Source: Glandiceps talaboti (lineage: Eukaryota > Hemichordata > Enteropneusta > Spengelidae). From it: DNA of 64,000 nt. The stretch lies in NCBI RefSeq assembly GCF_964340395.1, contig NC_135568.1, positions 19,661,210 through 19,725,209 on the forward strand, written 5' to 3'. Position numbers and translations under genes: made by a program. How positions within the stretch are numbered: position 1 is the stretch's first letter; every line of letters begins with the position of its first letter. Positions 23,429 to 36,477 of the stretch are shown here, one piece after another. The notes beneath the pieces were generated by a model. The model searched no databases. It saw only the letters and a list, made by a program, of their open reading frames with translations, and had not been told where the DNA came from.

Positions 23429-24550
23429 ACCAAATTGTTAGCAACCATGACTATGCCAATAGCAACTACCAAATTGTTAGCAACCAAGACCATGCCAATA
23501 GCAACTACCAAATTGTTAGCAACCATGACTATGCCAATAGCAACTACCAAATTGTTAGCAACCATGACCATGCCAATAGCAACTACCAAATTGTTAGCAA
23601 CCATGACTATGCCAATAGCAACTACCAAATTGTTAGCAACCATGACTATGCCAATAGCAACTACCAAATTGTTAGCAACCATGACCATGCCAATAGCAAC
23701 TACCAAATTGTTAGCAACCATGACCATGCCAATAGCAACTACCAAATTGTTAGCAACCATGACCATGCCAATAGCAACTACCAAATTGTTAGCAACCAAG
23801 ACCATGCCAATAGCAACTAACAAATTGTTAGCAACCATGACCATGCCAATAGCAACTACCAAATTGTTAGCAACCATGACTATGCCAATAGCAACTACCA
23901 AATTGTTAGCAACCAAGACCATGCCAATAGCAACTACCAAATTGTTAGCAACCATGACTATGCCAATAGCAACTACCAAATTGTTAGCAACCATGACCAT
24001 GCCAATAGCAACTAACAAATTGTTAGCAACCAAGACCATGCCAATAGCAACTACCAAATTGTTAGCAACCATGACTATGCCAATAGCAACTACCAAATTG
24101 TTAGCAACCATGACTATGCCAATAGCAACTACCAAATTGTTAGCAACCATGACTATGCCAATAGCAACTACCAAATTGTTAGCAACCAAGACCATGCCAA
24201 TAGCAACTACCAAATTGTTAGCAACCATGACTATGCCAATAGCAACTACCAAATTGTTAGCAATCAAGACCATGCCTATGGCAACTACCAAATTGTTAGC
24301 AACCATGACTATGCCAATAGCAACTACCAAATTGTTAGCAACCATGACCATGCCAATAGCAACTACCAAATTGTTAGCAACCACGACCATGCCAATAGCA
24401 ACTACCAAATTGTTAGCAACCATGACTATGCCAATAGCAACTACCAAATTGTTAGCAACCATGACCATGCCAATAGCAACTACCAAATTGTTAGCAACCA
24501 TGACTATGCCAATAGCAACTACCCAATTGTTAGCAACCATGACCATGCAG
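23424..24550. repeat. 39-bp minisatellite, about 29 copies
   Basis: The monomer is TAGCAACCATGACCATGCCA plus ATAGCAACTACCAAATTGT. Most variation is GACTATG/GACCATG and CCATGAC/CCAAGAC. The 13-codon unit leaves long open frames on both strands (TMPIATTKLLA, VVAIGMVMVANNL); they are not genes. The unit closely resembles the core of family A. Confidence 0.95.
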
Positions 24551-25321
24551 AGTTAGCGCTAGGATTTTAAAACTAATAGCCACAATCTTCATTTGTGGCG
24601 AAAAATACACATTTTCTTTTAGGCACAGAGGCATGTTATTAGCCACACAGTCTACATTTGTTATGTGAATAGAAACAAGATTGGCATGGGCCTATTGTTA
24701 GCAAATATTTGGTTATTGCTTTGAAGTTGTAGAACACAACATGCGGTCACAGTTCTGGCTTGTAATTATCAGCTAAACCTCTTAGTGCAGTGTGACCTGT
24801 AAAATTTGAATATGACCCAATGTATGGAAAACATATAAACAGTTTCATGTTCTCCATGGCCATTTCCTGACGTGGAGAGTACGTCTTGGGTAGTTTAGAA
24901 ACTACATGCTGTTATCATTATCTATCCACGTGATTGGTTTCTTATTAACAGACTGGTTAAACAGGTCTATGCTGAAAACTTCACTCAGATAAATTCAAAC
25001 CGTCATATCACCATTTCATTCACACTAAAACTTCAACTTTCTTTTTGAGCTTTCCTACAAGATCGAAGGCATTATGTAAATTTACCAAATTCAGTACATG
25101 CTGTCAAGGCGTTGCGTGAGCATGGTTCACACACATAATTTTTAAGGTATCGTTGAACTTGAAGAATAAATGAATCTCTAGGTGTATACCAAGTTAACAG
25201 TTCTCTTCAGCAACAGGACTTTTTGGAAGTACAAGCTGTGTCACAGTGTGTGTACATGTAGACAATGTGTGGAAGAATGACATGTACAGCGTGCATGTAA
25301 TTTGTAAACATTTGTAATGTA
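24551..25321. other. Unique segment between two blocks of the same 39-bp repeat
   Basis: About 770 bp with no recognised gene. It separates the main 39-bp array from three further copies and could be an insertion into the array. Confidence 0.5.
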
Positions 25322-25442
25322 AATTGTTAGCAACCATGACCATGCCAATAGCAACTACCAAATTGTTAGCAACCATGACCATGCCAATAGCAACTACCAA
25401 ATTGTTAGCAACCATGACCATGCCAATAGCAACTACCAAATG
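25322..25442. repeat. 39-bp minisatellite, three outlying copies
   Basis: It has the same monomer as the 23.4-24.5 kb array and is followed immediately by family B sequence (TGGCAGCCATATTTGTCATT). Confidence 0.93.
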
Positions 25443-26030
25443 GCAGCCATATTTGTCATTAAATTTCACAATATACATCATAACTTTGTACATATAATGC
25501 ATTGTGGCTCCATTCAAGTGTCTGCCCTCACATTATCAATGATCAGCTTTCTACTTAGACATTAACCTTGACCTTGACAAACATTTCCAAGGTGAAATGA
25601 CCAAAAATTTTCTTTCTATGTTAACTTAAGAAGTTGAATAATAAACAAATAAATAATAATAATAATAAACAAAGACTCCATGTCTATACCCCTGAGCTAT
25701 AATTTCTAGACCTTTGCCGTCGATCTCCATATTTAAGGTCAAATAGCAAATTGGTCAGTAAATTATGACGTTTTGTATTTCAAAACACCATTCAGATTTT
25801 AGATGAGATGTTTCTAAACATGTCATTGTACAGAATCTGATGTTGTTTAAATTTTGTTGACACAAATGATCGTAGCAACCATGATCACATCCATAGCAAC
25901 AGCCAAATAATAGTGTATATTGCAAAGGTAAGAACAGGGCTGAATAGGCAAATGGAAACCTATGCCTAGCATGGATCAGCATGAGGGTAAACATTTTTTA
26001 AAAAACTGTATAGTTGTGAGCTGTAAACTA
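25443..26030. repeat. Family B and family A fragments
   Basis: AAATTTCACAATATACATCA and AACCTTGACCTTGACAAACA belong to family B. GATCACATCCATAGCAACAG through AAACATTTTTTAAAAAACTG (about 25,865-26,010) is the 3' part of family A. Confidence 0.65.
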
Positions 26031-26229
26031 TGTATCCTTTGAATGATAATAAAAATATGTGGTATGTGTACAAATATGAAAAATTAAAAGTGTAAATATT
26101 TTCTAATATATAATATCACCTTGCCTTGAGGGATGTGTAATACTTGATATTGATCAGCTTCTCTCTAGGCAAAGGAGAAATCTTTAAGAAAAATTAATTT
26201 GTAAGTAATATTTGTGTTTGTATTTGCAG

Positions 26230-26447
26230 ATATTGCAAGCCCAAGGATGGGAGGTAGAGGAGAAAAGACTTCAACTGAAATTAGACCAAAGCAATAAAAA
26301 GAATGAAACATTGGAGGCTGTGGTAGCCCAGAATAAAGCTGAAATAGATCTGATGAAAGACCAATTGGAGGATAGCCAAGGACAATATATTGCCTTGGAA
26401 AAGAAATACTATAAAGCCAAGAAATTAATAAAAGAATTTCAACACAG
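26230..26447 (+). CDS. PPP1R9: Neurabin/spinophilin homologue, exon 6 (coiled coil)
   Basis: The exon encodes ILQAQGWEVEEKRLQLKLDQ followed by a long alpha-helical stretch that ends GQYIALEKKYYKAKKLIKEF. The last segment is the family signature (QYxALExKYxKAKxLIKDYQ). The alignment to vertebrate spinophilin across the exon 5/6 junction has no gap, so no exon is missing from the 11-kb intron between them. The acceptor is GTATTTGCAG (phase 0) and the donor is AACACAG|GTAAAA (phase 2). The giant 58-bp satellite begins about 80 bases after the donor. Confidence 0.96.
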
Positions 26448-26528
26448 GTAAAATGCCATTAGAAATCTTCACCTATGTCAGATCATGAATACAGTTTCAT
26501 AATTGGAGTACAGAGGAATTAGACATAA

Positions 26529-29500
26529 TATATTAAATATGGACTTACTAACTTACATATCACCATTCTACACTGGGCCACCTAGTTGTATTAAATATGG
26601 ACTTACTAACTTACATATCACCATTCTACACTGGGCCACCTAGTTGTATTAAAAATGGACTTACTAACTTACATATCACCATTCTACACTGGGTCACCTA
26701 GTTGTATTAAAAATGGACTTACTAACTTACATATCACCATTCTACACTGGGCCACCTAGTTGTATTAAATATGGACTTACTAATTTACATATCACCATTC
26801 TACACTGGGCCACCTAGTTGTATTAAATATGGACTTACTAACTTACATATCACCATTCTACACTGGGCCACCTAGTTGTATTAAATATGGACTTACTAAC
26901 TTACATATCACCATTCTACACTAGGCCACCTAGTTGTATTAAATATGGACTTACTAACTTACATATCACCATTCTACACTGGGCCACCTAGTTGTATTAA
27001 ATATGGACTTACTAACTTACATATCACCATTCTACACTGGGCCACCTAGTTGTATTAAATATGGACTTACTAACTTACATATCACCATTCTACACTGGGC
27101 CACCTAGTTGTATTAAATATGGACTTACTAACTTACATATCACCATTCTACACTAGGCCACCTAGTTATATTAAATATGGACTTACTAACTTACATATCA
27201 CCTTTCTACACTGGGCCACCTAGTTGTATTAAATATGGACTTACTAACTTACATATCACCATTCTACACTGGGCCACCTAGTTGTATTAAATATGGACTT
27301 ACTAACTTACATATCACCATTCTACACTGGGCCACCTAGTTGTATTAAATATGGACTTACTAACTTACATATCACCATTCTACACTGGGCCACCTAGTTG
27401 TATTAAATATGGACTTACTAACTTACATATCACCATTCTACACTGGGCCACCTAGTTGTATTAAAAATGGACTTACTAACTTATATATCACCATTCTACA
27501 CTGGGCCACCTAGTTGTATTAAAAATGGACTTACTAACTTACATATCACCATTCTACACTGGGCCACCTAGTTGTATTAAATATGGACTTACTAACTTAT
27601 ATATCACCATTCTACACTGGGCCACCTAGTTGTATTAAATATGGACTTACTAACTTACATATCACCATTCTACACTGGGCCACCTAGTTGTATTAAATAT
27701 GGACTTACTAACTTACATATCACCATTCTACACTGGGCCACCTAGTTGTATTAAATATGGACTTACTAACTTACATATCACCATTCTACACTGGGCCACC
27801 TAGTTGTATTAAATATGGACTTACTAACTTACATATCACCATTCTACACTAGGCCACCTAGTTATATTAAATATGGACTTACTAACTTACATATCACCTT
27901 TCTACACTGGGCCACCTAGTTGTATTAAATATGGACTTACTAACTTACATATCACCATTCTACACTGGGCCACCTAGTTGTATTAAATATGGACTTACTA
28001 ACTTACATATCACCATTCTACACTGGGCCACCTAGTTGTATTAAATATGGACTTACTAACTTACATATCACCATTCTACACTGGGCCACCTAGTTGTATT
28101 AAATATGGACTTACTAACTTACATATCACCATTCTACACTGGGCCACCTAGTTGTATTAAAAATGGACTTACTAACTTATATATCACCATTCTACACTGG
28201 GCCACCTAGTTGTATTAAAAATGGACTTACTAACTTACATATCACCATTCTACACTGGGCCACCTAGTTGTATTAAATATGGACTTACTAACTTATATAT
28301 CACCATTCTACACTGGGCCACCTAGTTGTATTAAATATGGACTTACTAACTTACATATCACCATTCTACACTGGGCCACCTAGTTGTATTAAATATGGAC
28401 TTACTAACTTATATATCACCATTCTACACTGGGCCACCTAGTTGTATTAAATATGGACTTACTAACTTACATATCACCATTCTACACTGGGCCACCTAGT
28501 TGTATTAAATATGGACTTACTAACTTACATATCACCATTCTACACTGGGCCACCTAGTTGTATTAAATATGGACTTACTAACTTATATATCACCATTCTA
28601 CACTGGGCCACCTAGTTGTATTAAATATGGACTTACTAACTTACATATCACCATTCTACACTGGGCCACCTAGTTGTATTAAATATGGACTTACTAATTT
28701 ACATATCACCATTCTACACTGGGCCACCTAGTTGTATTAAATATGGACTTACTAACTTACATATCACCATTCTACACTGGGCCACCTAGTTGTATTAAAT
28801 ATGGACTTACTAACTTATATATCACCATTCTACACTGGGCCACCTAGTTGTATTAAATATGGACTTACTAACTTACATATCACCATTCTACACTGGGCCA
28901 CCTAGTTGTATTAAATATGGACTTACTAACTTACATATCACCATTCTACACTGGGTCACCTAGTTGTATTAAATATGGACTTACTAACTTACATATCACC
29001 ATTCTACACTGGGCCACCTAGTTGTATTAAATATGGACTTACTAGCTTACATATCACCTTTCTACACTGGGCCACCTAGTTGTATTAAATATGGACTTAC
29101 TAACTTACATATCACCATTCTACACTGGGCCACCTAGTTGTATTAAATATGGACTTACTAACTTACATATCACCTTTCTACACTGGGCCACCTAGTTGTA
29201 TTAAATATGGACTTACTAACTTACATATCACCATTCTACACTGGGCCACCTAGTTGTATTAAATATGGACTTACTAACTTACATATCACCATTCTACACT
29301 GGGCCACCTAGTTGTATTAAATATGGACTTACTAACTTACATATCACCATTCTACACTGGGCCACCTAGTTGTATTAAATATGGACTTACTAACTTACAT
29401 ATCACCATTCTACACTGGGCCACCTAGTTGTATTAAATATGGACTTACTAACTTACATATCACCATTCTACACTGGGCCACCTAGTTGTATTAAATATGG

Positions 29501-32500
29501 ACTTACTAACTTACATATCACCTTTCTACACTGGGCCACCTAGTTGTATTAAATATGGACTTACTAACTTATATATCACCTTTCTACACTGGGCCACCTA
29601 GTTGTATTAAATATGGACTTACTAACTTACATATCACCTTTCTACACTGGGCCACCTAGTTGTATTAAATATGGACTTACTAACTTACATATCACCATTC
29701 TACACTGGGCCACCTAGTTGTATTAAAAATGGACTTACTAACTTACATATCACCATTCTACACTGGGCCACCTAGTTGTATTAAAAATGGACTTACCTAC
29801 TTACATATCACCATTCTACACTGGGCCACCTAGTTGTATTAAATATGGACTTACCTACTTACATATCACCATTCTACACTGGGCCACCTAGTTGTATTAA
29901 AAATGGACTTACCTACTTACATATCACCATTCTACACTGGGCCACCTAGTTGTATTAAATATGGACTTACTAACTTACATATCACCGTTTTACACTGGGC
30001 CACCTAGTTGTATTAAATATGGACTTACTAACTTACATATCACCATTCTACACTGGGCCACCTAGTTGTATTAAATATGGACTTACTAACTTACATATCA
30101 CCATTCTACACTGGGCCACCTAGTTGTATTAAATATGGACTTACTAACTTACATATCACCATTCTACACTGGGCCACCTAGTTGTATTAAATATGGACTT
30201 ACTAACTTACATATCACCATTCTACACTGGGCCACCTAGTTGTATTAAATATGGACTTACTAACTTACATATCACCATTCTACACTGGGCCACCTAGTTG
30301 TATTAAATATGGACTTACTAACTTACATATCACCATTCTACACTGGGCCACCTAGTTATATTAAAAATGGACTTACCTACTTACATATCACCATTCTACA
30401 CTGGGCCACCTAGTTGTATTAAATATGGACTTACTAACTTACATATCACCATTCTACACTGGGCCACCTAGTTGTATTAAATATGGACTTACTAACTTAC
30501 ATATCACCATTCTACACTGGGCCACCTAGTTGTATTAAATATGGACTTACTAACTTACATATCACCATTCTACACTGGGCCACCTAGTTGTATTAAAAAT
30601 GGACTTACCTACTTACATATCACCATTCTACACTGGGCCACCTAGTTGTATTAAAAATGGACTTACTAACTTACATATCACCATTCTACACTGGGCCACC
30701 TAGTTGTATTAAAAATGGACTTACCTACTTACATATCACCGTTTTACACTGGGCCACCTAGTTGTATTAAAAATGGACTCACCTACTTACATATCATTGT
30801 TCTACACTGGGCCACCTAGTTGTATTAAAAATGGACTCACCTACTTACATATCACCGTTCTACACTGGGCCACCTAGTTATATTAAAAATGGACCTACTT
30901 ACATATCACCGTTTTACACTGGGCCACCTAGTTGTATTAAAAATGGACTCACCTACTTACATATCACCGTTCTACACTGGGCCACCTAGTTGTATTAAAA
31001 ATAGACTCACCTACTTACATATCACCGTTCTACACTGGGCCACCTAGTTGCATTAAAAATGGACTCAACTTTTTACATATCACCGTTTTACACTGGGCCA
31101 CCTAGTTGTATCAAAAATGGACTCACCTACTTACATATCACCGTTCTACACTGGGCCACCTAGTTGTATTAAATATGGACTTACTAACTTACATATCACC
31201 ATTCTACACTGGGCCACCTAGTTGTATTAAATATGGACTTACTAACTTACATATCACCATTCTACACTGGGCCACCTAGTTGTATTAAATATGGACTTAC
31301 TAACTTACATATCACCATTCTACACTGGGCCACCTAGTTGTATTAAATATGGACTTACCTACTTACATATCACCGTTTTACACTGGGCCACCTAGTTGTA
31401 TTAAAAATGGACTCACCTACTTACATATCATTGTTCTACACTGGGCCACCTAGTTGTATTAAAAATGGACTCACCTACTTACATATCACCGTTCTACACT
31501 GGGCCACCTAGTTATATTAAAAATGGACCTACTTACATATCACCGTTTTACACTGGGCCACCTAGTTGTATTAAAAATGGACTCACCTACTTACATATCA
31601 CCGTTCTACACTGGGCCACCTAGTTGTATTAAAAATAGACTCACCTACTTACATATCACCGTTCTACACTGGGCCACCTAGTTGCATTAAAAATGGACTC
31701 AACTTTTTACATATCACCGTTTTACACTGGGCCACCTAGTTGTATCAAAAATGGACTCACCTACTTACATATCACCGTTCTACACTGGGCCACCTAGTTG
31801 TATTAAATATGGACTTACTAACTTACATATCACCATTCTACACTGGGCCACCTAGTTGTATTAAATATGGACTTACTAACTTACATATCACCATTCTACA
31901 CTGGGCCACCTAGTTGTATTAAATATGGACTTACTAACTTACATATCACCATTCTACACTGGGCCACCTAGTTATATTAAAAATGGACTTACCTACTTAC
32001 ATATCACCATTCTACACTGGGCCACCTAGTTGTATTAAATATGGACTTACTAACTTACATATCACCATTCTACACTGGGCCACCTAGTTGTATTAAATAT
32101 GGACTTACTAACTTACATATCACCATTCTACACTGGGCCACCTAGTTGTATTAAATATGGACTTACTAACTTACATATCACCATTCTACACTGGGCCACC
32201 TAGTTGTATTAAAAATGGACTTACCTACTTACATATCACCATTCTACACTGGGCCACCTAGTTGTATTAAAAATGGACTTACTAACTTACATATCACCAT
32301 TCTACACTGGGCCACCTAGTTGTATTAAAAATGGACTTACCTACTTACATATCACCGTTCTACACTGGGCCACCTAGTTGTATTAAATATGGACTTACTA
32401 ACTTACATATCACCATTCTACACTGGGCCACCTAGTTGTATTAAAAATGGACTTACCTACTTACATATCACCGTTCTACACTGGGCCACCTAGTTATATC

Positions 32501-35500
32501 AAAAATGGACCTACTTACATATCACCGTTTTACACTGGGCCACCTAGTTGTATTAAAAATGGACTCACCTACTTACATATCATTGTTCTACACTGGGCCA
32601 CCTAGTTGTATTAAAAATGGACTCACCTACTTACATATCACCGTTCTACACTGGGCCACCTAGTTATATTAAAAATGGACCTACTTACATATCACCGTTT
32701 TACACTGGGCCACCTAGTTGTATTAAAAATGGACTCACCTACTTACATATCACCGTTCTACACTGGGCCACCTAGTTGTATTAAAAATAGACTCACCTAC
32801 TTACATATCACCGTTCTACACTTACATATCACCTTTCTACACTGGGCCACCTAGTTGTATTAAATATGGACTTACTAACTTACATATCACCATTCTACAC
32901 TGGGCCACCTAGTTGTATTAAAAATAGACTCACCTACTTACATATCACCGTTCTACACTTACATATCACCTTTCTACACTGGGCCACCTAGTTGTATTAA
33001 ATATGGACTTACTAACTTACATATCACCATTCTACACTGGGCCACCTAGTTGTATTAAATATGGACTTACTAACTTACATATCACCATTCTACACTGGGC
33101 CACCTAGTTGTATTAAATATGGACTTACTAACTTACATATCACCATTCTACACTGGGCCACCTAGTTGTATTAAATATGGACTTACTAACTTACATATCA
33201 CCATTCTACACTGGGCCACCTAGTTGTATTAAATATGGACTTACTAACTTACATATCACCATTCTACACTGGGCCACCTAGTTGTATTAAATATGGACTT
33301 ACTAACTTACATATCACCTTTCTACACTGGGCCACCTAGTTGTATTAAATATGGACTTACTAACTTATATATCACCTTTCTACACTGGGCCACCTAGTTG
33401 TATTAAATATGGACTTACTAACTTACATATCACCTTTCTACACTGGGCCACCTAGTTGTATTAAATATGGACTTACTAACTTACATATCACCATTCTACA
33501 CTGGGCCACCTAGTTGTATTAAAAATGGACTCACCTACTTACATATCACCGTTCTACACTGGGCCACCTAGTTATATTAAAAATGGACCTACTTACATAT
33601 CACCGTTTTACACTGGGCCACCTAGTTGTATTAAAAATGGACTCACCTACTTACATATCACCGTTCTACACTGGGCCACCTAGTTGTATTAAAAATAGAC
33701 TCACCTACTTACATATCACCGTTCTACACTTACATATCACCTTTCTACACTGGGCCACCTAGTTGTATTAAAAATGGACTTACTAACTTACATATCACCA
33801 TTCTACACTGGGCCACCTAGTTGTATTAAAAATAGACTCACCTACTTACATATCACCGTTCTACACTTACATATCACCTTTCTACACTGGGCCACCTAGT
33901 TGTATTAAATATGTACTTACTAACTTACATATCACCATTCTACACTGGGCCACCTAGTTGTATTAAATATGGACTTACTAACTTACATATCACCATTCTA
34001 CACTGGGCCACCTAGTTGTATTAAATATGGACTTACTAACTTACATATCACCATTCTACACTGGGCCACCTAGTTATATTAAAAATGGACTTACCTACTT
34101 ACATATCACCATTCTACACTGGGCCACCTAGTTGTATTAAATATGGACTTACTAACTTACATATCACCATTCTACACTGGGCCACCTAGTTGTATTAAAT
34201 ATGGACTTACTAACTTACATATCACCATTCTACACTGGGCCACCTAGTTGTATTAAATATGGACTTACTAACTTACATATCACCATTCTACACTGGGCCA
34301 CCTAGTTGTATTAAAAATGGACTTACCTACTTACATATCACCTTTCTACACTGGGCCACCTAGTTGTATTAAATATGGACTTACTAACTTACATATCACC
34401 TTTCTACACTGGGCCACCTAGTTGTATTAAATATGGACTTACTAACTTACATATCACCATTCTACACTGGGCCACCTAGTTGTATTAAAAATGGACTCAC
34501 CTACTTACATATCACCGTTCTACACTGGGCCACCTAGTTATATTAAAAATGGACCTACTTACATATCACCGTTTTACACTGGGCCACCTAGTTGTATTAA
34601 AAATGGACTCACCTACTTACATATCACCGTTCTACACTGGGCCACCTAGTTGTATTAAAAATAGACTCACCTACTTACATATCACCGTTCTACACTTACA
34701 TATCACCTTTCTACACTGGGCCACCTAGTTGTATTAAAAATGGACTTACTAACTTACATATCACCATTCTACACTGGGCCACCTAGTTGTATTAAAAATA
34801 GACTCACCTACTTACATATCACCGTTCTACACTTACATATCACCTTTCTACACTGGGCCACCTAGTTGTATTAAATATGGACTTACTAACTTACATATCA
34901 CCATTCTACACTGGGCCACCTAGTTGTATTAAATATGGACTTACTAACTTACATATCACCATTCTACACTGGGCCACCTAGTTGTATTAAATATGGACTT
35001 ACTAACTTACATATCACCATTCTACACTGGGCCACCTAGTTGTATTAAATATGGACTTACTAACTTACATATCACCATTCTACACTGGGCCACCTAGTTG
35101 TATTAAATATGGACTTACTAACTTACATATCACCATTCTACACTGGGCCACCTAGTTGTATTAAATATGGACTTACTAACTTACATATCACCTTTCTACA
35201 CTGGGCCACCTAGTTGTATTAAATATGGACTTACTAACTTATATATCACCTTTCTACACTGGGCCACCTAGTTGTATTAAATATGGACTTACTAACTTAC
35301 ATATCACCTTTCTACACTGGGCCACCTAGTTGTATTAAATATGGACTTACTAACTTACATATCACCATTCTACACTGGGCCACCTAGTTGTATTAAAAAT
35401 GGACTTACTAACTTACATATCACCATTCTACACTGGGCCACCTAGTTGTATTAAAAATGGACTTACCTACTTACATATCACCATTCTACACTGGGCCACC

Positions 35501-36180
35501 TAGTTGTATTAAAAATGGACTTACTAACTTACATATCACCATTCTACACTGGGCCACCTAGTTGTATTAAAAATGGACTTACCTACTTACATATCACCGT
35601 TCTACACTGGGCCACCTAGTTGTATTAAATATGGACTTACTAACTTACATATCACCATTCTACACTGGGCCACCTAGTTGTATTAAAAATGGACTTACCT
35701 ACTTACATATCACCGTTCTACACTGGGCCACCTAGTTATATCAAAAATGGACCTACTTACATATCACCGTTTTACACTGGGCCACCTAGTTGTATTAAAA
35801 ATGGACTCACCTACTTACATATCATTGTTCTACACTGGGCCACCTAGTTGTATTAAAAATGGACTCACCTACTTACATATCACCGTTCTACACTGGGCCA
35901 CCTAGTTATATTAAAAATGGACCTACTTACATACCACCGTTTTACACTGGGCCACCTAGTTGTATTAAAAATGGACTCACCTACTTACATATCACCGTTC
36001 TACACTGGGCCACCTAGTTGTATTAAAAATAGACTCACCTACTTACATATCACCGTTCTACACTGGGCCACCTAGTTGCATTAAAAATGGACTCAACTTT
36101 TTACATATCACCGTTTTACACTGGGCCACCTAGTTGTATCAAAAATGGACTCACCTACTTACATATCACCGTTCTACACT
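26529..36180. repeat. Giant 58-bp satellite filling intron 6, about 166 copies
   Basis: The monomer runs TTAAATATGGACTTACTAAC, then TTACATATCACCATTCTACA, then CTGGGCCACCTAGTTGTA. Later parts carry a variant with CTCACCTACTT and CCGTT, a 54-bp variant, and a 21-bp truncated unit. The array takes up about 9.65 kb of the 9.93-kb intron. Several higher-order repeats are visible (696, 634 and 908/966 bp). Confidence 0.98.
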
Positions 36181-36380
36181 TTTCCATAGCAGTTTCCTAC
36201 CAAATCTGATATGTCTTATTGTTCACGTCACTCAATTCTGTACCATGTTTTTTGGGATTGATCTTTTCACTTCTATGTATTGTACAATGTAGTTTCTCTT
36301 ACATTTCAATTTATATCCATCATGCTACAATGAAATGGCCACTATTTTCTATATTTTCTATATTTTCTCTTTCTATCTAG

Positions 36381-36477
36381 GGAGCAAGAATTTATTCAAA
36401 GAGAAGAATATTTTGTACAACAACATGCACAGAGTGAAGAAAAAAGCAAAAAGGAAATTGAACAGCTAGAAGAGAAG
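36381..36477 (+). CDS. PPP1R9: Neurabin/spinophilin homologue, exon 7 (coiled coil)
   Basis: With the split Arg the exon reads REQEFIQREEYFVQQHAQSE and then EKSKKEIEQLEEK. It is charged and helical and continues the coiled coil; family members have QKEIEFLKKE...ELARKEEMDKLLDKI at this point. The acceptor TTCTATCTAG follows a good pyrimidine tract. The donor is GAGAAG|GTAATT, in phase 0. It is separated from exon 6 by an intron that is nearly all satellite DNA, and about 200 bases of non-repeat sequence precede the acceptor. Confidence 0.93.

Noticed and set aside
23395-24556. Open frames of over 370 codons on both strands (VVAIGMVMVANNL type)
   Set aside because: The 39-bp monomer is 13 codons and lacks stops on either strand. 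The two-strand openness and the continuity with a non-coding dispersed repeat argue against a gene.
26529-36180. CRISPR-like array in the 58-bp satellite
   Set aside because: There are no unique spacers between repeats, the units are directly head to tail, and the locus is in an animal intron.
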